Shown one piece after another: positions 1-6,467 of a stretch of 8,885 nucleotides of DNA. Positions within the stretch are counted from its first letter, which is position 1; each line of letters starts with the position of its first letter. Position numbers and translations under genes: made by a program. The notes beneath the pieces were generated by a model. That model had not been told where the DNA came from. It ran no database searches and worked only from the letters and a program-made list of their open reading frames with translations. This stretch comes from Tissierellia bacterium (GTDB lineage Bacteria; Bacillota_A; Clostridia; Tissierellales; Peptoniphilaceae): the NCBI GenBank assembly GCA_012728775.1, contig JAAYEN010000087.1, forward strand, positions 1 through 8,885, given 5' to 3'.

Positions 1-138
1 AGACTTGAAACATATGCTGGAGGATATGAATACTTCCCAGACGTACCACTAAGAGAGTGGACTGCAGATAAAGCAGGAGAAGGCATATTCTACTATACAA
101 AAGAATTAAATGAGAGATTCTTAAATGTATTAACTTGA
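1..138 (+). CDS. C-terminal fragment of an unrecognised protein (5' end outside the window)
   Basis: Frame 1 is open from the first base to a TGA at 136-138 and gives 45 residues, ending in ...ELNERFLNVLT. The piece is mixed polar and aromatic (YAGGYEYFPDVPLREW near its start), with no membrane segment or cysteine. It reads like the tail of a soluble enzyme. A strong terminator follows 8 bases after the stop, which supports a real gene end. I do not recognise the family from this fragment. Codon use (AGA, ATA, TTA) matches the rest of the window. Confidence is high that it is coding; no function is assigned. Confidence 0.75.
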   Translation, partial: RLETYAGGYEYFPDVPLREWTADKAGEGIFYYTKELNERFLNVLT

Positions 139-146
139 TAATACTC

Positions 147-190
147 AAAACTGCCCAAGGATTAATATCTCTTGGGCAGTTTTATATTTA
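147..190 (+). terminator. Rho-independent terminator after the upstream gene
   Basis: A perfect 13-bp stem pairs 147-159 (AAAACTGCCCAAG) with 171-183 (CTTGGGCAGTTTT) around an 11-base loop. The 3' arm ends in four T and is followed by a T/A-rich stretch. It separates the upstream gene from the liv operon. Confidence 0.9.
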
Positions 191-230
191 ACATATAAAA
201 AATAAATTGACAAATTTACAGTAAATGAAC

Positions 231-245
231 AATTTTCTTATCAAA
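231..245 (+). promoter_or_regulatory. Possible degenerate CodY box upstream of livJ
   Basis: AATTTTCTTATCAAA compared with the published CodY consensus AATTTTCWGAAAATT matches at 10 of 15 positions, with the first eight all fitting. CodY commonly represses branched-chain amino acid uptake genes in Firmicutes, so the location is suitable. The second half is poor and AT-rich DNA gives such matches by chance, so this is only a candidate. Confidence 0.22.
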
Positions 246-268
246 GTATACCAAAAAGCCGAGAGTTG

Positions 269-277
269 TGGTAAAAT
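269..277 (+). promoter_or_regulatory. Candidate extended -10 promoter of the liv operon
   Basis: TGGTAAAAT at 269-277 fits an extended -10 (TGN plus TAAAAT, 5 of 6 to TATAAT). It would start transcription near 284, leaving a leader of about 28 bases before livJ. There is no good -35 at 16-18 bases, which an extended -10 can tolerate. A consensus TTGACA lies at 207-212 but has no matching -10 at normal spacing. Confidence 0.45.
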
Positions 278-311
278 AGGTTAATCATTCGAAGGAAACA
301 AGGGAGGACAT

Positions 312-1502
312 ATGAAAAACAAAAGAATTATGATTTTAATGTTAGTACTTGTATTAGTATTAACTGCATGTGGTGGCGGGGGAAATACCCAAGCACCAGC
401 TGCAAATGAAGACTCAGATGAAATCGTAATAGGCGTAATGGGACCTTTAACAGGTAACGTTGCTATTTATGGTATTGCATCTACTAATGGAACAAAGCAA
501 GCAATTGATGAAATCAATGCTGACGGTGGGATATTAGGAAAGCAAGTAAGACTAGTAATTGAAGATGAAAAGGGCGACACTCAAGAGGCAGTAAATGTTT
601 ATAACAAAATAGCTGAATCTGGTGCTGCAGCTATTATCGGCTCAGTAACAAGTGGACCTACTTTAGCTGTTGCAGAACTTGCTAATAGAGATAATATGCT
701 TTTAATCACACCAACAGGAACACAACTAGATATTACAGAAGGTAGACCTTCAGTATTTAGAGTTTGTTTCACAGACCCATTCCAAGGAGAAATCTTAGCA
801 CAATATGCAAAAGAAACTCTAGGAGCTAATACAGCGGCAGTGCTTTCTAACAATTCTAGTGACTATTCACAAGGTGTTAAGGATGCTTTTGTTGCAGCAG
901 CTGGAGCACAAGGAATTGAAATAGTAGGAGATGAATCCTACGGAAATGATGACAAGGACTTTAGAGTACAATTGACTACAATTGCTGCAGGAAATCCAGA
1001 TGTTATTTTGATTCCAGATTATTACCAAGTTATCGCTTTAATAGCGCCACAAGCTAGAGAAGTTGGACTTACTGGAAAGTTTGTTGGACCAGATGGATGG
1101 GACGGAGTTATTGAACAGTTAACTACAGGATTATCTGACGATGCTCTAAAAGCTGAAGCATTAGAATCAGTAGAAGGATCTCTATTTACAAATCATTACA
1201 GTTTAGATGACCCGGATGAAAATATTCAAGCGTTCATTAAAAACTACAATGAACTATATGGAGAAAATCCTGCATCTTTCTCAGCATTAGGTTATGATGC
1301 AGCTTACATGGTTAAACAAGCTATTGAAGAAGCAGGCTCAACAGATAGTCAAGCTATAATTGATGCTATGAAAAATATCGAGTATAGCGGAATCACTGGA
1401 AGTATTAAATTCGATGAGAACAATAATCCTATAAAGGCTGTAAGTGTTATAGAAGTAACTGATGGCGCGTACAAATTGGATTCAGTTGTTACACCACAAT
1501 AA
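312..1502 (+). CDS. livJ: Branched-chain amino acid ABC transporter, substrate-binding lipoprotein (LivJ/LivK type)
   Basis: This is a 396-residue extracellular solute-binding protein that would bind leucine, isoleucine or valine and deliver it to LivHM. Residues 1-20 form a lipoprotein signal: a basic N-terminus (MKNKR), a hydrophobic core and the lipobox LTAC with Cys20, then a Gly-rich linker. The mature part begins like type 1 periplasmic binding proteins (EIVIGVMGPLTG about 37-48; INADGGILGKQVRLV 68-82). It keeps the usual ligand-loop regions GSVTSGPT (110-117) and TPTGT (133-137). The ATG at 312 is preceded by AGGGAGG at 301-307. It is first in a five-gene importer operon, and a hairpin at 1512-1535 separates it from livH. 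The exact amino acid preference cannot be read from sequence; amide- or urea-binding relatives share the fold, but no such genes are nearby. Confidence 0.93.
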   Translation: MKNKRIMILMLVLVLVLTACGGGGNTQAPAANEDSDEIVIGVMGPLTGNVAIYGIASTNGTKQAIDEINADGGILGKQVRLVIEDEKGDTQEAVNVYNKIAESGAAAIIGSVTSGPTLAVAELANRDNMLLITPTGTQLDITEGRPSVFRVCFTDPFQGEILAQYAKETLGANTAAVLSNNSSDYSQGVKDAFVAAAGAQGIEIVGDESYGNDDKDFRVQLTTIAAGNPDVILIPDYYQVIALIAPQAREVGLTGKFVGPDGWDGVIEQLTTGLSDDALKAEALESVEGSLFTNHYSLDDPDENIQAFIKNYNELYGENPASFSALGYDAAYMVKQAIEEAGSTDSQAIIDAMKNIEYSGITGSIKFDENNNPIKAVSVIEVTDGAYKLDSVVTPQ

Positions 1503-1511
1503 CAAAAACGA

Positions 1512-1540
1512 AAGGTCATCTTAAAAGATGACCTTCTTAT
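1512..1540 (+). terminator. Intercistronic hairpin between livJ and livH (partial terminator or mRNA stabiliser)
   Basis: AAGGTCATC (1512-1520) pairs perfectly with GATGACCTT (1527-1535) around TTAAAA, or up to 11 bp if the loop closes further. The following CTTATTAA is only a weak T-tract, so termination is probably incomplete. Such a hairpin directly after a binding-protein gene often gives more binding protein than permease by stopping some transcripts and protecting the upstream mRNA. The structure is seen; the role is inferred. Confidence 0.6.
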
Positions 1541-1552
1541 TAAGGAAATGAT

Positions 1553-2440
1553 ATGAGAGAATTTTTCTTACAAATTATTAACGGATTACAAATAGGAAGT
1601 ATATATGCACTTATTTCCTTAGGCTATACTATGGTTTATGGAACTGCAAAATTGATAAACTTTGCCCATGGAGATATTATTATGGTAGGAGCTTATACTG
1701 CATTATTTTCTATACCAATAGTCACAGCTTTAGGCGTGCCTCTTTGGATGACAGTTATAGCAGCAGTTTTAATATGTGTAATTTTTGGAGTTACCATTGA
1801 AAAACTTGCTTATGCACCCCTTAGAAATTCACCTAGAATTTCCAACTTGATAACTGCCATAGGTGTAAGTTTATTATTACAAAATTCAGCTATGAAATTT
1901 ATTGGAGCAAGTAGCTTACCTTTTCCAAGGATATTCAGTTCCCAACCTATTTCCATTTTGGGATTAAATTTCAACGTAAGTATTCTAATTACTGTATTTG
2001 TTACATTGATACTTACAATAATTTTGCAATTATTTATAACAAAATCTAAATTTGGAAAAGCTATAACTGCAACTAGTGAGGACTACGTGGCATCTAAGCT
2101 AGTTGGTATAAATGTAGATTCAGTAATTACTATGACCTTTGCAATAGGCAGTGCTTTGGCTGGGATAGGTTCAGTACTTTATGTAGGCGCTTATCCACAA
2201 GTAGGACCGCTTATGGGTGCTATGCCAGGGATAAAGGCTTTTATAGCCGCTGTACTAGGAGGAATAGGAAGTATTCCAGGAGCAGTATTAGGCGGATTGA
2301 TTTTAGGAATTGTAGAAGCATTAACAAAAGCTTATATTTCTTCGCAACTAGCAGATGCTTTTGTATTTTTAATATTAATATTGGTGCTTTTAGTTATGCC
2401 TAATGGATTATTAGGAAAAGACATTAAGGAGAAAGTGTAA
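1553..2440 (+). CDS. livH: Branched-chain amino acid ABC transporter permease LivH
   Basis: This 295-residue polytopic membrane protein is one half of the translocation channel. The N-terminus carries the LivH hallmark GSIYALISLGYTMVYG (15-30) followed by INFAHGDIIMVGAY (35-48). The cytoplasmic EAA-like loop that docks on the ATPases is at about 168-187 (GKAI..., EDYVASKLVGIN), and the C-terminal MPNGLLGK (282-289) is typical. Hydrophobic segments fill most of the rest. AAGGAA at 1542-1546 precedes the ATG at 1553. Its TAA overlaps the livM start by one base (TAATG), so the two permeases are translationally coupled. Length is normal for the family. Confidence 0.93.
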   Translation: MREFFLQIINGLQIGSIYALISLGYTMVYGTAKLINFAHGDIIMVGAYTALFSIPIVTALGVPLWMTVIAAVLICVIFGVTIEKLAYAPLRNSPRISNLITAIGVSLLLQNSAMKFIGASSLPFPRIFSSQPISILGLNFNVSILITVFVTLILTIILQLFITKSKFGKAITATSEDYVASKLVGINVDSVITMTFAIGSALAGIGSVLYVGAYPQVGPLMGAMPGIKAFIAAVLGGIGSIPGAVLGGLILGIVEALTKAYISSQLADAFVFLILILVLLVMPNGLLGKDIKEKV

Positions 2441-3411
2441 TGAATAAGATAAAAAAAGTAAATTACATTGTTACAGTAATCTTAGTCCTTGCACTATTTA
2501 TAGTATTAAGATTAATGTTAAATTTTGGAATAATAAATAGATACCAAAGTTCAGTTTTAAACTTCCTTTGTATCAATATTATATTAGCTACTAGTTTAAA
2601 TATAACTGTTGGCTGTCTAGGACAAATAAACTTAGGCCATGCTGGTTTTATGTCCATTGGAGCATATGCAGCAGCACTATTTACAAAATCAGGAATTATA
2701 CCTGGCTTGCCAGGATATTTTGTTGGACTTATCATAGGTGGAATTTTAGCAGGAATAATCGGATTTTTGATTGGGATACCAGCTTTAAGACTAAAGGGAG
2801 ACTATCTTGCTATAATTACTCTAGCTTTTGGTGAAATTATCAGGGTTTTAATTGAGTTTTTCAAATTTACTGGAGGAGCCCAAGGTTTAAAAAGTATACC
2901 ATGGATGCAAGACTTCAATATTATTTATTTTTTAATGGTTATATCCGTAGCTTTTATGTATTCACTTATGACCTCTAGGCATGGTAGAGCTGTTCTTGCT
3001 ATTCGTGAAGACGAAATAGCCAGCGAAGCATCGGGAATAAATACTACTTATTACAAAACTTTTGCTTTTATAATTTCTGCTGTCTTTGCAGGAATAGCAG
3101 GAGGAATGTTTGCACACAATATTGGTATTATAGTACCTAAACAATTTGACTATAACTACTCCATTAACTTCTTAGTTATGGTAGTTCTAGGAGGAATGGG
3201 TTCATTTACAGGATCTATTATCTCTGCAATTGTACTTACGATATTACCAGAATTTTTAAGATCCTTTGCTGATTATAGAATGATTGTATATTCTTTAGTT
3301 CTAATATTGATGATGATATTTAGACCTACTGGATTACTAGGCAGGAAAGAATTTAGCTTAACAAATATTACTAAAAGATTTTTTGTTAGCAAAGAAGAGG
3401 TGAAGTCATGA
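2440..3411 (+). CDS. livM: Branched-chain amino acid ABC transporter permease LivM
   Basis: This 323-residue membrane protein is the second half of the channel. It has an N-terminal hydrophobic helix (about 8-28), then the LivM signature GQINLGHAGFMSIGAYAAA (61-79). The family segment LRLKGDYLAIITLAFGEIIR is at 117-136, the EAA-like coupling loop AIREDEIASEASGIN at 187-201, and the closing RPTGLLGR at 295-302. The start codon overlaps the livH stop by one base, and the TGA overlaps the livG ATG in an ATGA arrangement. No substitutions stand out in the conserved blocks. Confidence 0.93.
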   Translation: MNKIKKVNYIVTVILVLALFIVLRLMLNFGIINRYQSSVLNFLCINIILATSLNITVGCLGQINLGHAGFMSIGAYAAALFTKSGIIPGLPGYFVGLIIGGILAGIIGFLIGIPALRLKGDYLAIITLAFGEIIRVLIEFFKFTGGAQGLKSIPWMQDFNIIYFLMVISVAFMYSLMTSRHGRAVLAIREDEIASEASGINTTYYKTFAFIISAVFAGIAGGMFAHNIGIIVPKQFDYNYSINFLVMVVLGGMGSFTGSIISAIVLTILPEFLRSFADYRMIVYSLVLILMMIFRPTGLLGRKEFSLTNITKRFFVSKEEVKS

Positions 3412-4184
3412 CAAAACCCATACTATCTGCGAAGGATTTATCTATTACCTTTGGAGGTCTTAAAGCTTTAAATGAATTTTCCCTAGAACTTAGACCCAAA
3501 GAATTGGTAGGATTAATAGGGCCTAACGGTGCAGGTAAAACCACTGCTTTTAACCTTTTGACAGGAGTATATGAGGCCACAAGTGGGACTTACACCTTTG
3601 CTAATCAGATGATAAAAAACGTGAAAACTTATGAACTAGTTCAATTAGGATTGGCTAGAACATTTCAAAATATTAGACTTTTTAAATCCCTTTCCGTAAT
3701 TCAAAATGTTATGATAGCACATAATTATCTACAAGAATATGGATTTATGGAAGGAGCATTAAGAGCTCCAAAGTTTTGGAAAGAAGAAAATAAACTATTC
3801 GAAGAATCTATGGAAATATTAAAAATATTCGATTTAGATGAATATTACGATATACCAGCTGAAAGTTTATCCTATGGACAGCAACGAAAGTTAGAAATAG
3901 CTAGAGCTATGTCTACTAATCCAAAGGTATTACTCTTAGACGAACCAGCAGCAGGAATGAACCCCATAGAAACTGCGGAACTTATGGACACTATAAGATT
4001 TATTAGAGACGAATTCGATGTAGCTATTTTGTTAATTGAACATGATATGTCATTGGTACTGGGAATTTGTGAAAGGCTTTTGGTATTAAATCACGGCGTT
4101 ACTATAGCCCAAGGTCTTCCCGCAGGTGTAATAAATGAGCCAGAAGTAATTGAAGCTTATTTAGGAAAGAAGAGGGAGGGCTAG
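3408..4184 (+). CDS. livG: Branched-chain amino acid ABC transporter ATP-binding protein LivG
   Basis: This 258-residue cytoplasmic ATPase powers transport through LivHM. All nucleotide-binding motifs are intact: Walker A GPNGAGKT (38-45), Q-loop Gln87 in ARTFQNIRLF, signature LSYGQ (154-158), Walker B VLLLDEP (174-180) and switch His212 in LIEHDM. The segment AAGMNP after Walker B and the C-terminal EVIEAYLGKK are typical of LivG. GAAGAGG at 3394-3400, inside the livM end, provides the ribosome binding site 7 bases before ATG. It overlaps livM by 4 bases and ends 3 bases before livF. Confidence 0.94.
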   Translation: MTKPILSAKDLSITFGGLKALNEFSLELRPKELVGLIGPNGAGKTTAFNLLTGVYEATSGTYTFANQMIKNVKTYELVQLGLARTFQNIRLFKSLSVIQNVMIAHNYLQEYGFMEGALRAPKFWKEENKLFEESMEILKIFDLDEYYDIPAESLSYGQQRKLEIARAMSTNPKVLLLDEPAAGMNPIETAELMDTIRFIRDEFDVAILLIEHDMSLVLGICERLLVLNHGVTIAQGLPAGVINEPEVIEAYLGKKREG

Positions 4185-4187
4185 AAT

Positions 4188-4901
4188 ATGACTATGTTAG
4201 AAGTAAAAGACTTAGACGTTTTTTATGGAAATATTCACGCCATCAAAAATGTCAGTCTAAAAGTAAAAGAAGGCGAAATTGTAACACTAATAGGTGCCAA
4301 TGGTGCAGGAAAGACTACAATTCTACAAACCATATCGGGAATTATTCGTTCAAAAAAAGGCTCTATAGCCTACAATGATAGAATAATTACAAAAGAAGGA
4401 GCCCATAAAATAAATTGGATGGGAATAGCACAAGTGCCCGAAGGAAGAAGAATATTTACTAATCTTTCAGTTGAAGATAATTTGGAACTAGGAGCTTACG
4501 CAGTTAGAGAGTCTGTACAAAGTAAAAAAACAGATATCGAGAAAGTATATAAGATGTTTCCTAGGATGCAAGAAAGAAAAAAACAAAGAGCAGGAACCCT
4601 ATCGGGAGGAGAACAACAAATGCTAGCAATAGGACGAGCACTTATGTCCAAACCTAACTTATTGCTACTAGACGAACCCTCCATGGGGCTATCTCCACTA
4701 TTCGTCCAAGAAATTTTCAATACTATCAAAAGGCTAAACGACGAAGGAATGACAATTTTGCTGGTAGAACAAAACGCAGAAATGGCCCTATCAATAGCCG
4801 ACAGAGCATATGTAATAGAAACAGGTAGAATTACTCTAGAAGGCCCAGCAGAAGAACTAAAGGATAACGAATCAGTTAAAAAAGCTTATTTAGGAGCGTA
4901 G
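4188..4901 (+). CDS. livF: Branched-chain amino acid ABC transporter ATP-binding protein LivF
   Basis: This 237-residue ATPase is the partner of LivG. Motifs are Walker A GANGAGKT (36-43), Q-loop Gln82 (AQVPEGRRIF), signature LSGGEQ (138-143) and Walker B LLLLDEP (158-164). The switch position is Gln195 (LVEQN) instead of His, which is the normal LivF state and not a defect. The ATG at 4188 was chosen because GGGAGG at 4174-4179 lies 8 bases upstream; a second ATG two codons later (4194) is possible. It is the last gene of the operon and is closed by a terminator at 4911-4946. Confidence 0.94.
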   Translation: MTMLEVKDLDVFYGNIHAIKNVSLKVKEGEIVTLIGANGAGKTTILQTISGIIRSKKGSIAYNDRIITKEGAHKINWMGIAQVPEGRRIFTNLSVEDNLELGAYAVRESVQSKKTDIEKVYKMFPRMQERKKQRAGTLSGGEQQMLAIGRALMSKPNLLLLDEPSMGLSPLFVQEIFNTIKRLNDEGMTILLVEQNAEMALSIADRAYVIETGRITLEGPAEELKDNESVKKAYLGA

Positions 4902-4910
4902 AAATATAAT

Positions 4911-4946
4911 AAATTGGCTAGAGAAATTTCTAGTCAATTTTTTGTT
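4911..4946 (+). terminator. Rho-independent terminator of the liv operon
   Basis: A 12-bp stem with one G-T wobble pairs 4911-4922 (AAATTGGCTAGA) with 4929-4940 (TCTAGTCAATTT) around a 6-base loop. The 3' T-run continues to six T, then GTTTAT. Confidence 0.88.
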
Positions 4947-4952
4947 TATAAT
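4947..4952 (+). promoter_or_regulatory. Candidate -10 element for the 4987-5725 gene pair
   Basis: A consensus TATAAT lies directly behind the liv terminator and about 25 bases before the ribosome binding site of the next gene, so it is well placed to start this unit. No recognisable -35 lies 16-18 bases upstream, since that DNA is the terminator stem. The call is therefore weak. Confidence 0.33.
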
Positions 4953-4976
4953 ATTTAAGATGGGTATTTATTTAAC

Positions 4977-4982
4977 AGGTGA
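4977..4982 (+). promoter_or_regulatory. Ribosome binding site that sets the start at 4987
   Basis: AGGTGA sits 4 bases before the ATG at 4987. The upstream in-frame starts (TTG at 4942, ATG at 4960) have no such site, and the TTG lies inside the terminator T-run. Confidence 0.6.
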
Positions 4983-4986
4983 TGAA

Positions 4987-5409
4987 ATGAAAGATAGAGA
5001 TACTGAAATTAGAGAAGCTATTGATGCAGCTGATAATGCATTGTTTTATTTGAGAGGGGCTGAAAAATCCTGTGAATCTGCTGGAAATTGGGGAGTTTTT
5101 GATATTTTGGGAGGCGGATTTTTTGCTACGATGATAAAAAGGGACAAGATGTCCAAAACTGAGAAAGATGTGGTCGAAGCAAAAAAAGCTATAGAAAAGT
5201 TAAATTTGGAATTAGATGATATAGAATCTATCATAGATATAAATATTGAAACTGGAGATTTTTTGACTTTTGCTGATTATTTTTTTGATGGATTTATTGC
5301 AGATATAATGGTTCAAGATAAGATAAGCAAAGGGCTTAAGGAAATCAAAACTTCTATTAGAAATATAGAGGAAGTGAAGACAAAGTTAGAATCTTTGTTG
5401 AGGCAATAG
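4987..5409 (+). CDS. Uncharacterised helical protein with an internal duplication
   Basis: This 140-residue soluble protein has no signal peptide or cofactor motif and I cannot name its family. It is predicted by eye to be mostly helical and highly charged, with heptad-like stretches at about 57-88 and 113-138. Between them are hydrophobic glycine-rich patches: WGVFDILGGGFFATMI (35-50) and FADYFFDGFIADIMV (95-109). Residues 44-72 and 102-130 align without gaps with 10 of 29 identities (GF.A, DK.SK, K, IE in register), so the protein appears to be two copies of one unit. The ATG at 4987 is used because AGGTGA lies just upstream. One base separates its stop from the membrane protein gene at 5411, so the two probably act together. 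I have a vague memory of similar pairs in other Firmicutes but cannot verify it. Confidence 0.8.
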   Translation: MKDRDTEIREAIDAADNALFYLRGAEKSCESAGNWGVFDILGGGFFATMIKRDKMSKTEKDVVEAKKAIEKLNLELDDIESIIDINIETGDFLTFADYFFDGFIADIMVQDKISKGLKEIKTSIRNIEEVKTKLESLLRQ

Positions 5410-5410
5410 T

Positions 5411-5725
5411 ATGAAAGAAAGAAAAAAGGATACGTTTTTTCACTTAATTCCTATATTTATTTCATTTTACTTATTACCGCTAGCAATGAATAACACAGGA
5501 TCTGCGATTTTGATTTTGTTAATTTTAATGCCCCTTGTAGTTTTAATTAGTTCTTATAAATTTAGTATAAGAAATGGTTTTAACATTTCTTTTCCTTTAT
5601 TAGTGATGGTGCTATTTCTTCCTACTTTGTTTATATTTTATAATTCTAGTGCTTGGATTTATGCTCCAATTTTCGGAGGAATTTCTTTATTGGTAAATTT
5701 TCTTGGCTCAAGATTACAAAATTAA
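5411..5725 (+). CDS. Small four-helix membrane protein of unknown function
   Basis: This 104-residue protein has a basic N-terminus (MKERKK) followed by four hydrophobic segments at roughly 9-26, 29-48, 58-76 and 80-99. Short connecting loops include SYKFSIRNGFN (48-58) and FYNSSAW (76-82). No catalytic or metal-binding motif is evident, and its small size and topology suggest an accessory or anchoring protein. GAGG at 5400-5403, within the end of the preceding gene, gives a 7-base spacing to ATG, and only 1 base separates the two genes. A terminator follows at once, so these two genes form a complete unit. The membrane-anchor role for the upstream helical protein is inference from adjacency only. 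Confidence 0.8.
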   Translation: MKERKKDTFFHLIPIFISFYLLPLAMNNTGSAILILLILMPLVVLISSYKFSIRNGFNISFPLLVMVLFLPTLFIFYNSSAWIYAPIFGGISLLVNFLGSRLQN

Positions 5726-5726
5726 T

Positions 5727-5764
5727 AGCCTTACTTTCTCAAAATTGAGGAGTAAGGCTTTTTG
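5727..5764 (+). terminator. Rho-independent terminator between convergent genes
   Basis: AGCCTTACT (5727-5735) pairs with AGTAAGGCT (5751-5759), with possible extra CTC/GAG pairing inside, followed by TTTTTG. It ends the + strand pair. On the minus strand the same hairpin is followed by ATTAATTTTG, a poorer T-tract, so it may also act weakly on the DUF2200 transcript. Confidence 0.8.
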
Positions 5765-5776
5765 AATCATATTATT

Positions 5777-6127
5777 TTAATTTCTTAAAATCTTTTCCAT
5801 AGATTTTCCTTTTGCCAGTTCGTCAATTAGTTTATCTAGCCATCGAACTTTTTGCACAAGGTCGTCTTCAATTTCTTCTACGCGAATTCCACAGACTACG
5901 CCTTTTATTTTGTCTACATTTGGGTTTAATTTTGGCACGTTATTAAAAAATTCTTCGTAATTTGTATCTTTATCTAAAATATTTTTTAATTCTGACTCAT
6001 CATATCCAGTTAGCCAAGTTATTATCTCGTCTACTTCTGCTTTTGTTCGGCCTTTTCTTTCTGCTTTTTGTACTAGAAGGGGATATACTTTAGTAAAGCT
6101 CATTTTATAAATTTTTTCATTGTTCAT
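5777..6127 (-). CDS. DUF2200-type conserved protein
   Basis: This 116-residue protein is recognised as the DUF2200 family from its blocks IYKMSFTKVYPLLVQKAERK (6-25), GRTKAEVDEIITWLTGYD (26-43), LNPN..KIKGVVCGIRVEEI (67-86) and WLDKLIDELAKGKSMEKIL (96-114). The family is small, cytoplasmic, widespread in Firmicutes and of unknown biochemical role. Cys79 in the GVVCG block lies in a conserved stretch. AGGAG on the minus strand (6135-6139) lies 7 bases before the ATG. It is downstream of the rubredoxins on the same strand, but a hairpin at 6175-6203 lies between them. A minus-strand TATAAT (6159-6164) could give its own promoter, though no good -35 is visible. Length is normal for the family. 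Confidence 0.85.
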   Translation of the reverse strand: MNNEKIYKMSFTKVYPLLVQKAERKGRTKAEVDEIITWLTGYDESELKNILDKDTNYEEFFNNVPKLNPNVDKIKGVVCGIRVEEIEDDLVQKVRWLDKLIDELAKGKSMEKILRN

Positions 6128-6169
6128 ATTTTCGCTCCTAATGGGTGTATAATTAACAATTATAATAAT

Positions 6170-6204
6170 TTTAAAAAGAAACCGAGAAAATCTCAGTTTC
6201 TTTA
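6170..6204 (-). terminator. Terminator after the rubredoxin genes
   Basis: 6175-6182 (AAAGAAAC) pairs with 6196-6203 (GTTTCTTT) and, past one mismatch, GAGA (6184-6187) pairs with TCTC (6191-6194) around AAA. Read on the minus strand, the stem ends in a T-run (CTTTTT) and lies 28 bases after the rubredoxin stop. Confidence 0.65.
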
Positions 6205-6231
6205 AATCTCACTATTGAGCAATGTTCAAAT

Positions 6232-6393
6232 TTAGTCGATTGGAGAAAACTCTTCTTTACCAACACCACATAGTGGGCAAACAAAATCTTCTGGAAGATC
6301 TTCGAAAGCTACTCCTGCATCTAAATCATATTCTGGTGCTCCAATTTCTGGATCATAAATCCAACCACATGCGTCACATACGTATTTTTGCAT
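6232..6393 (-). CDS. Rubredoxin
   Basis: This 53-residue one-iron electron carrier has two cysteine hooks, CDAC-GW (Cys6, Cys9) and CPLCG (Cys39, Cys42), that hold the Fe(Cys)4 centre. The conserved aromatic and acidic core is also present (YDPEIG 13-18, [10 protein letters not shown] 30-39). It transfers electrons in the cytoplasm, in anaerobes often to oxygen- or peroxide-reducing enzymes or other oxidoreductases. The start was placed at 6393 because the minus-strand AGGAGGT (6403-6409) lies 9 bases upstream. A longer reading from 6426 would put this site inside the gene and add an atypical N-terminus. A second rubredoxin lies 74 bases upstream on the same strand. No redox partner gene is visible. 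Confidence 0.93.
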   Translation of the reverse strand: MQKYVCDACGWIYDPEIGAPEYDLDAGVAFEDLPEDFVCPLCGVGKEEFSPID

Positions 6394-6402
6394 ATTAAAC
6401 AT

Positions 6403-6409
6403 ACCTCCT
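6403..6409 (-). promoter_or_regulatory. Ribosome binding site that sets the start at 6393
   Basis: AGGAGGT on the minus strand lies 9 bases before ATG 6393. It is only 0-1 base from the next in-frame ATG upstream (6402), which rules that ATG out. The leader resembles that of the second rubredoxin (12 of 16 bases before ATG identical). Confidence 0.7.
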
Positions 6410-6445
6410 AATATTTTATGATACATTATTACCCTATTCGGATAA

Positions 6446-6451
6446 GTACAA
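6446..6451 (-). promoter_or_regulatory. Possible -35 of a separate promoter for the 6232-6393 rubredoxin
   Basis: Minus-strand TTGTAC lies in the 74-base gap between the two rubredoxins, with a weak -10 (TAATGT) 17 bases downstream. No terminator is seen in the gap, so co-transcription with the upstream rubredoxin is equally likely. Confidence 0.22.
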
Positions 6452-6467
6452 ACTAAATTACTAAAAA

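Noticed and set aside
599..853. Antisense frames inside livJ, livM, livG, livF and the 4987 gene (for example 599-853, 2463-2735, 3386-3580, 4496-4729, 5046-5234)
   Set aside because: They lie opposite well-supported conserved genes, lack ribosome sites and resemble no known proteins; they are shadows of the coding strand.
4188..4901. Gln195 instead of the switch histidine in LivF
   Set aside because: LVEQN is the usual sequence in LivF-type ATPases, so it is not a defect.
4942..4986. Upstream extension of the 4987 gene from TTG 4942 or ATG 4960
   Set aside because: The TTG lies in the T-run of the liv terminator and neither start has a ribosome site; AGGTGA at 4977 points to 4987.
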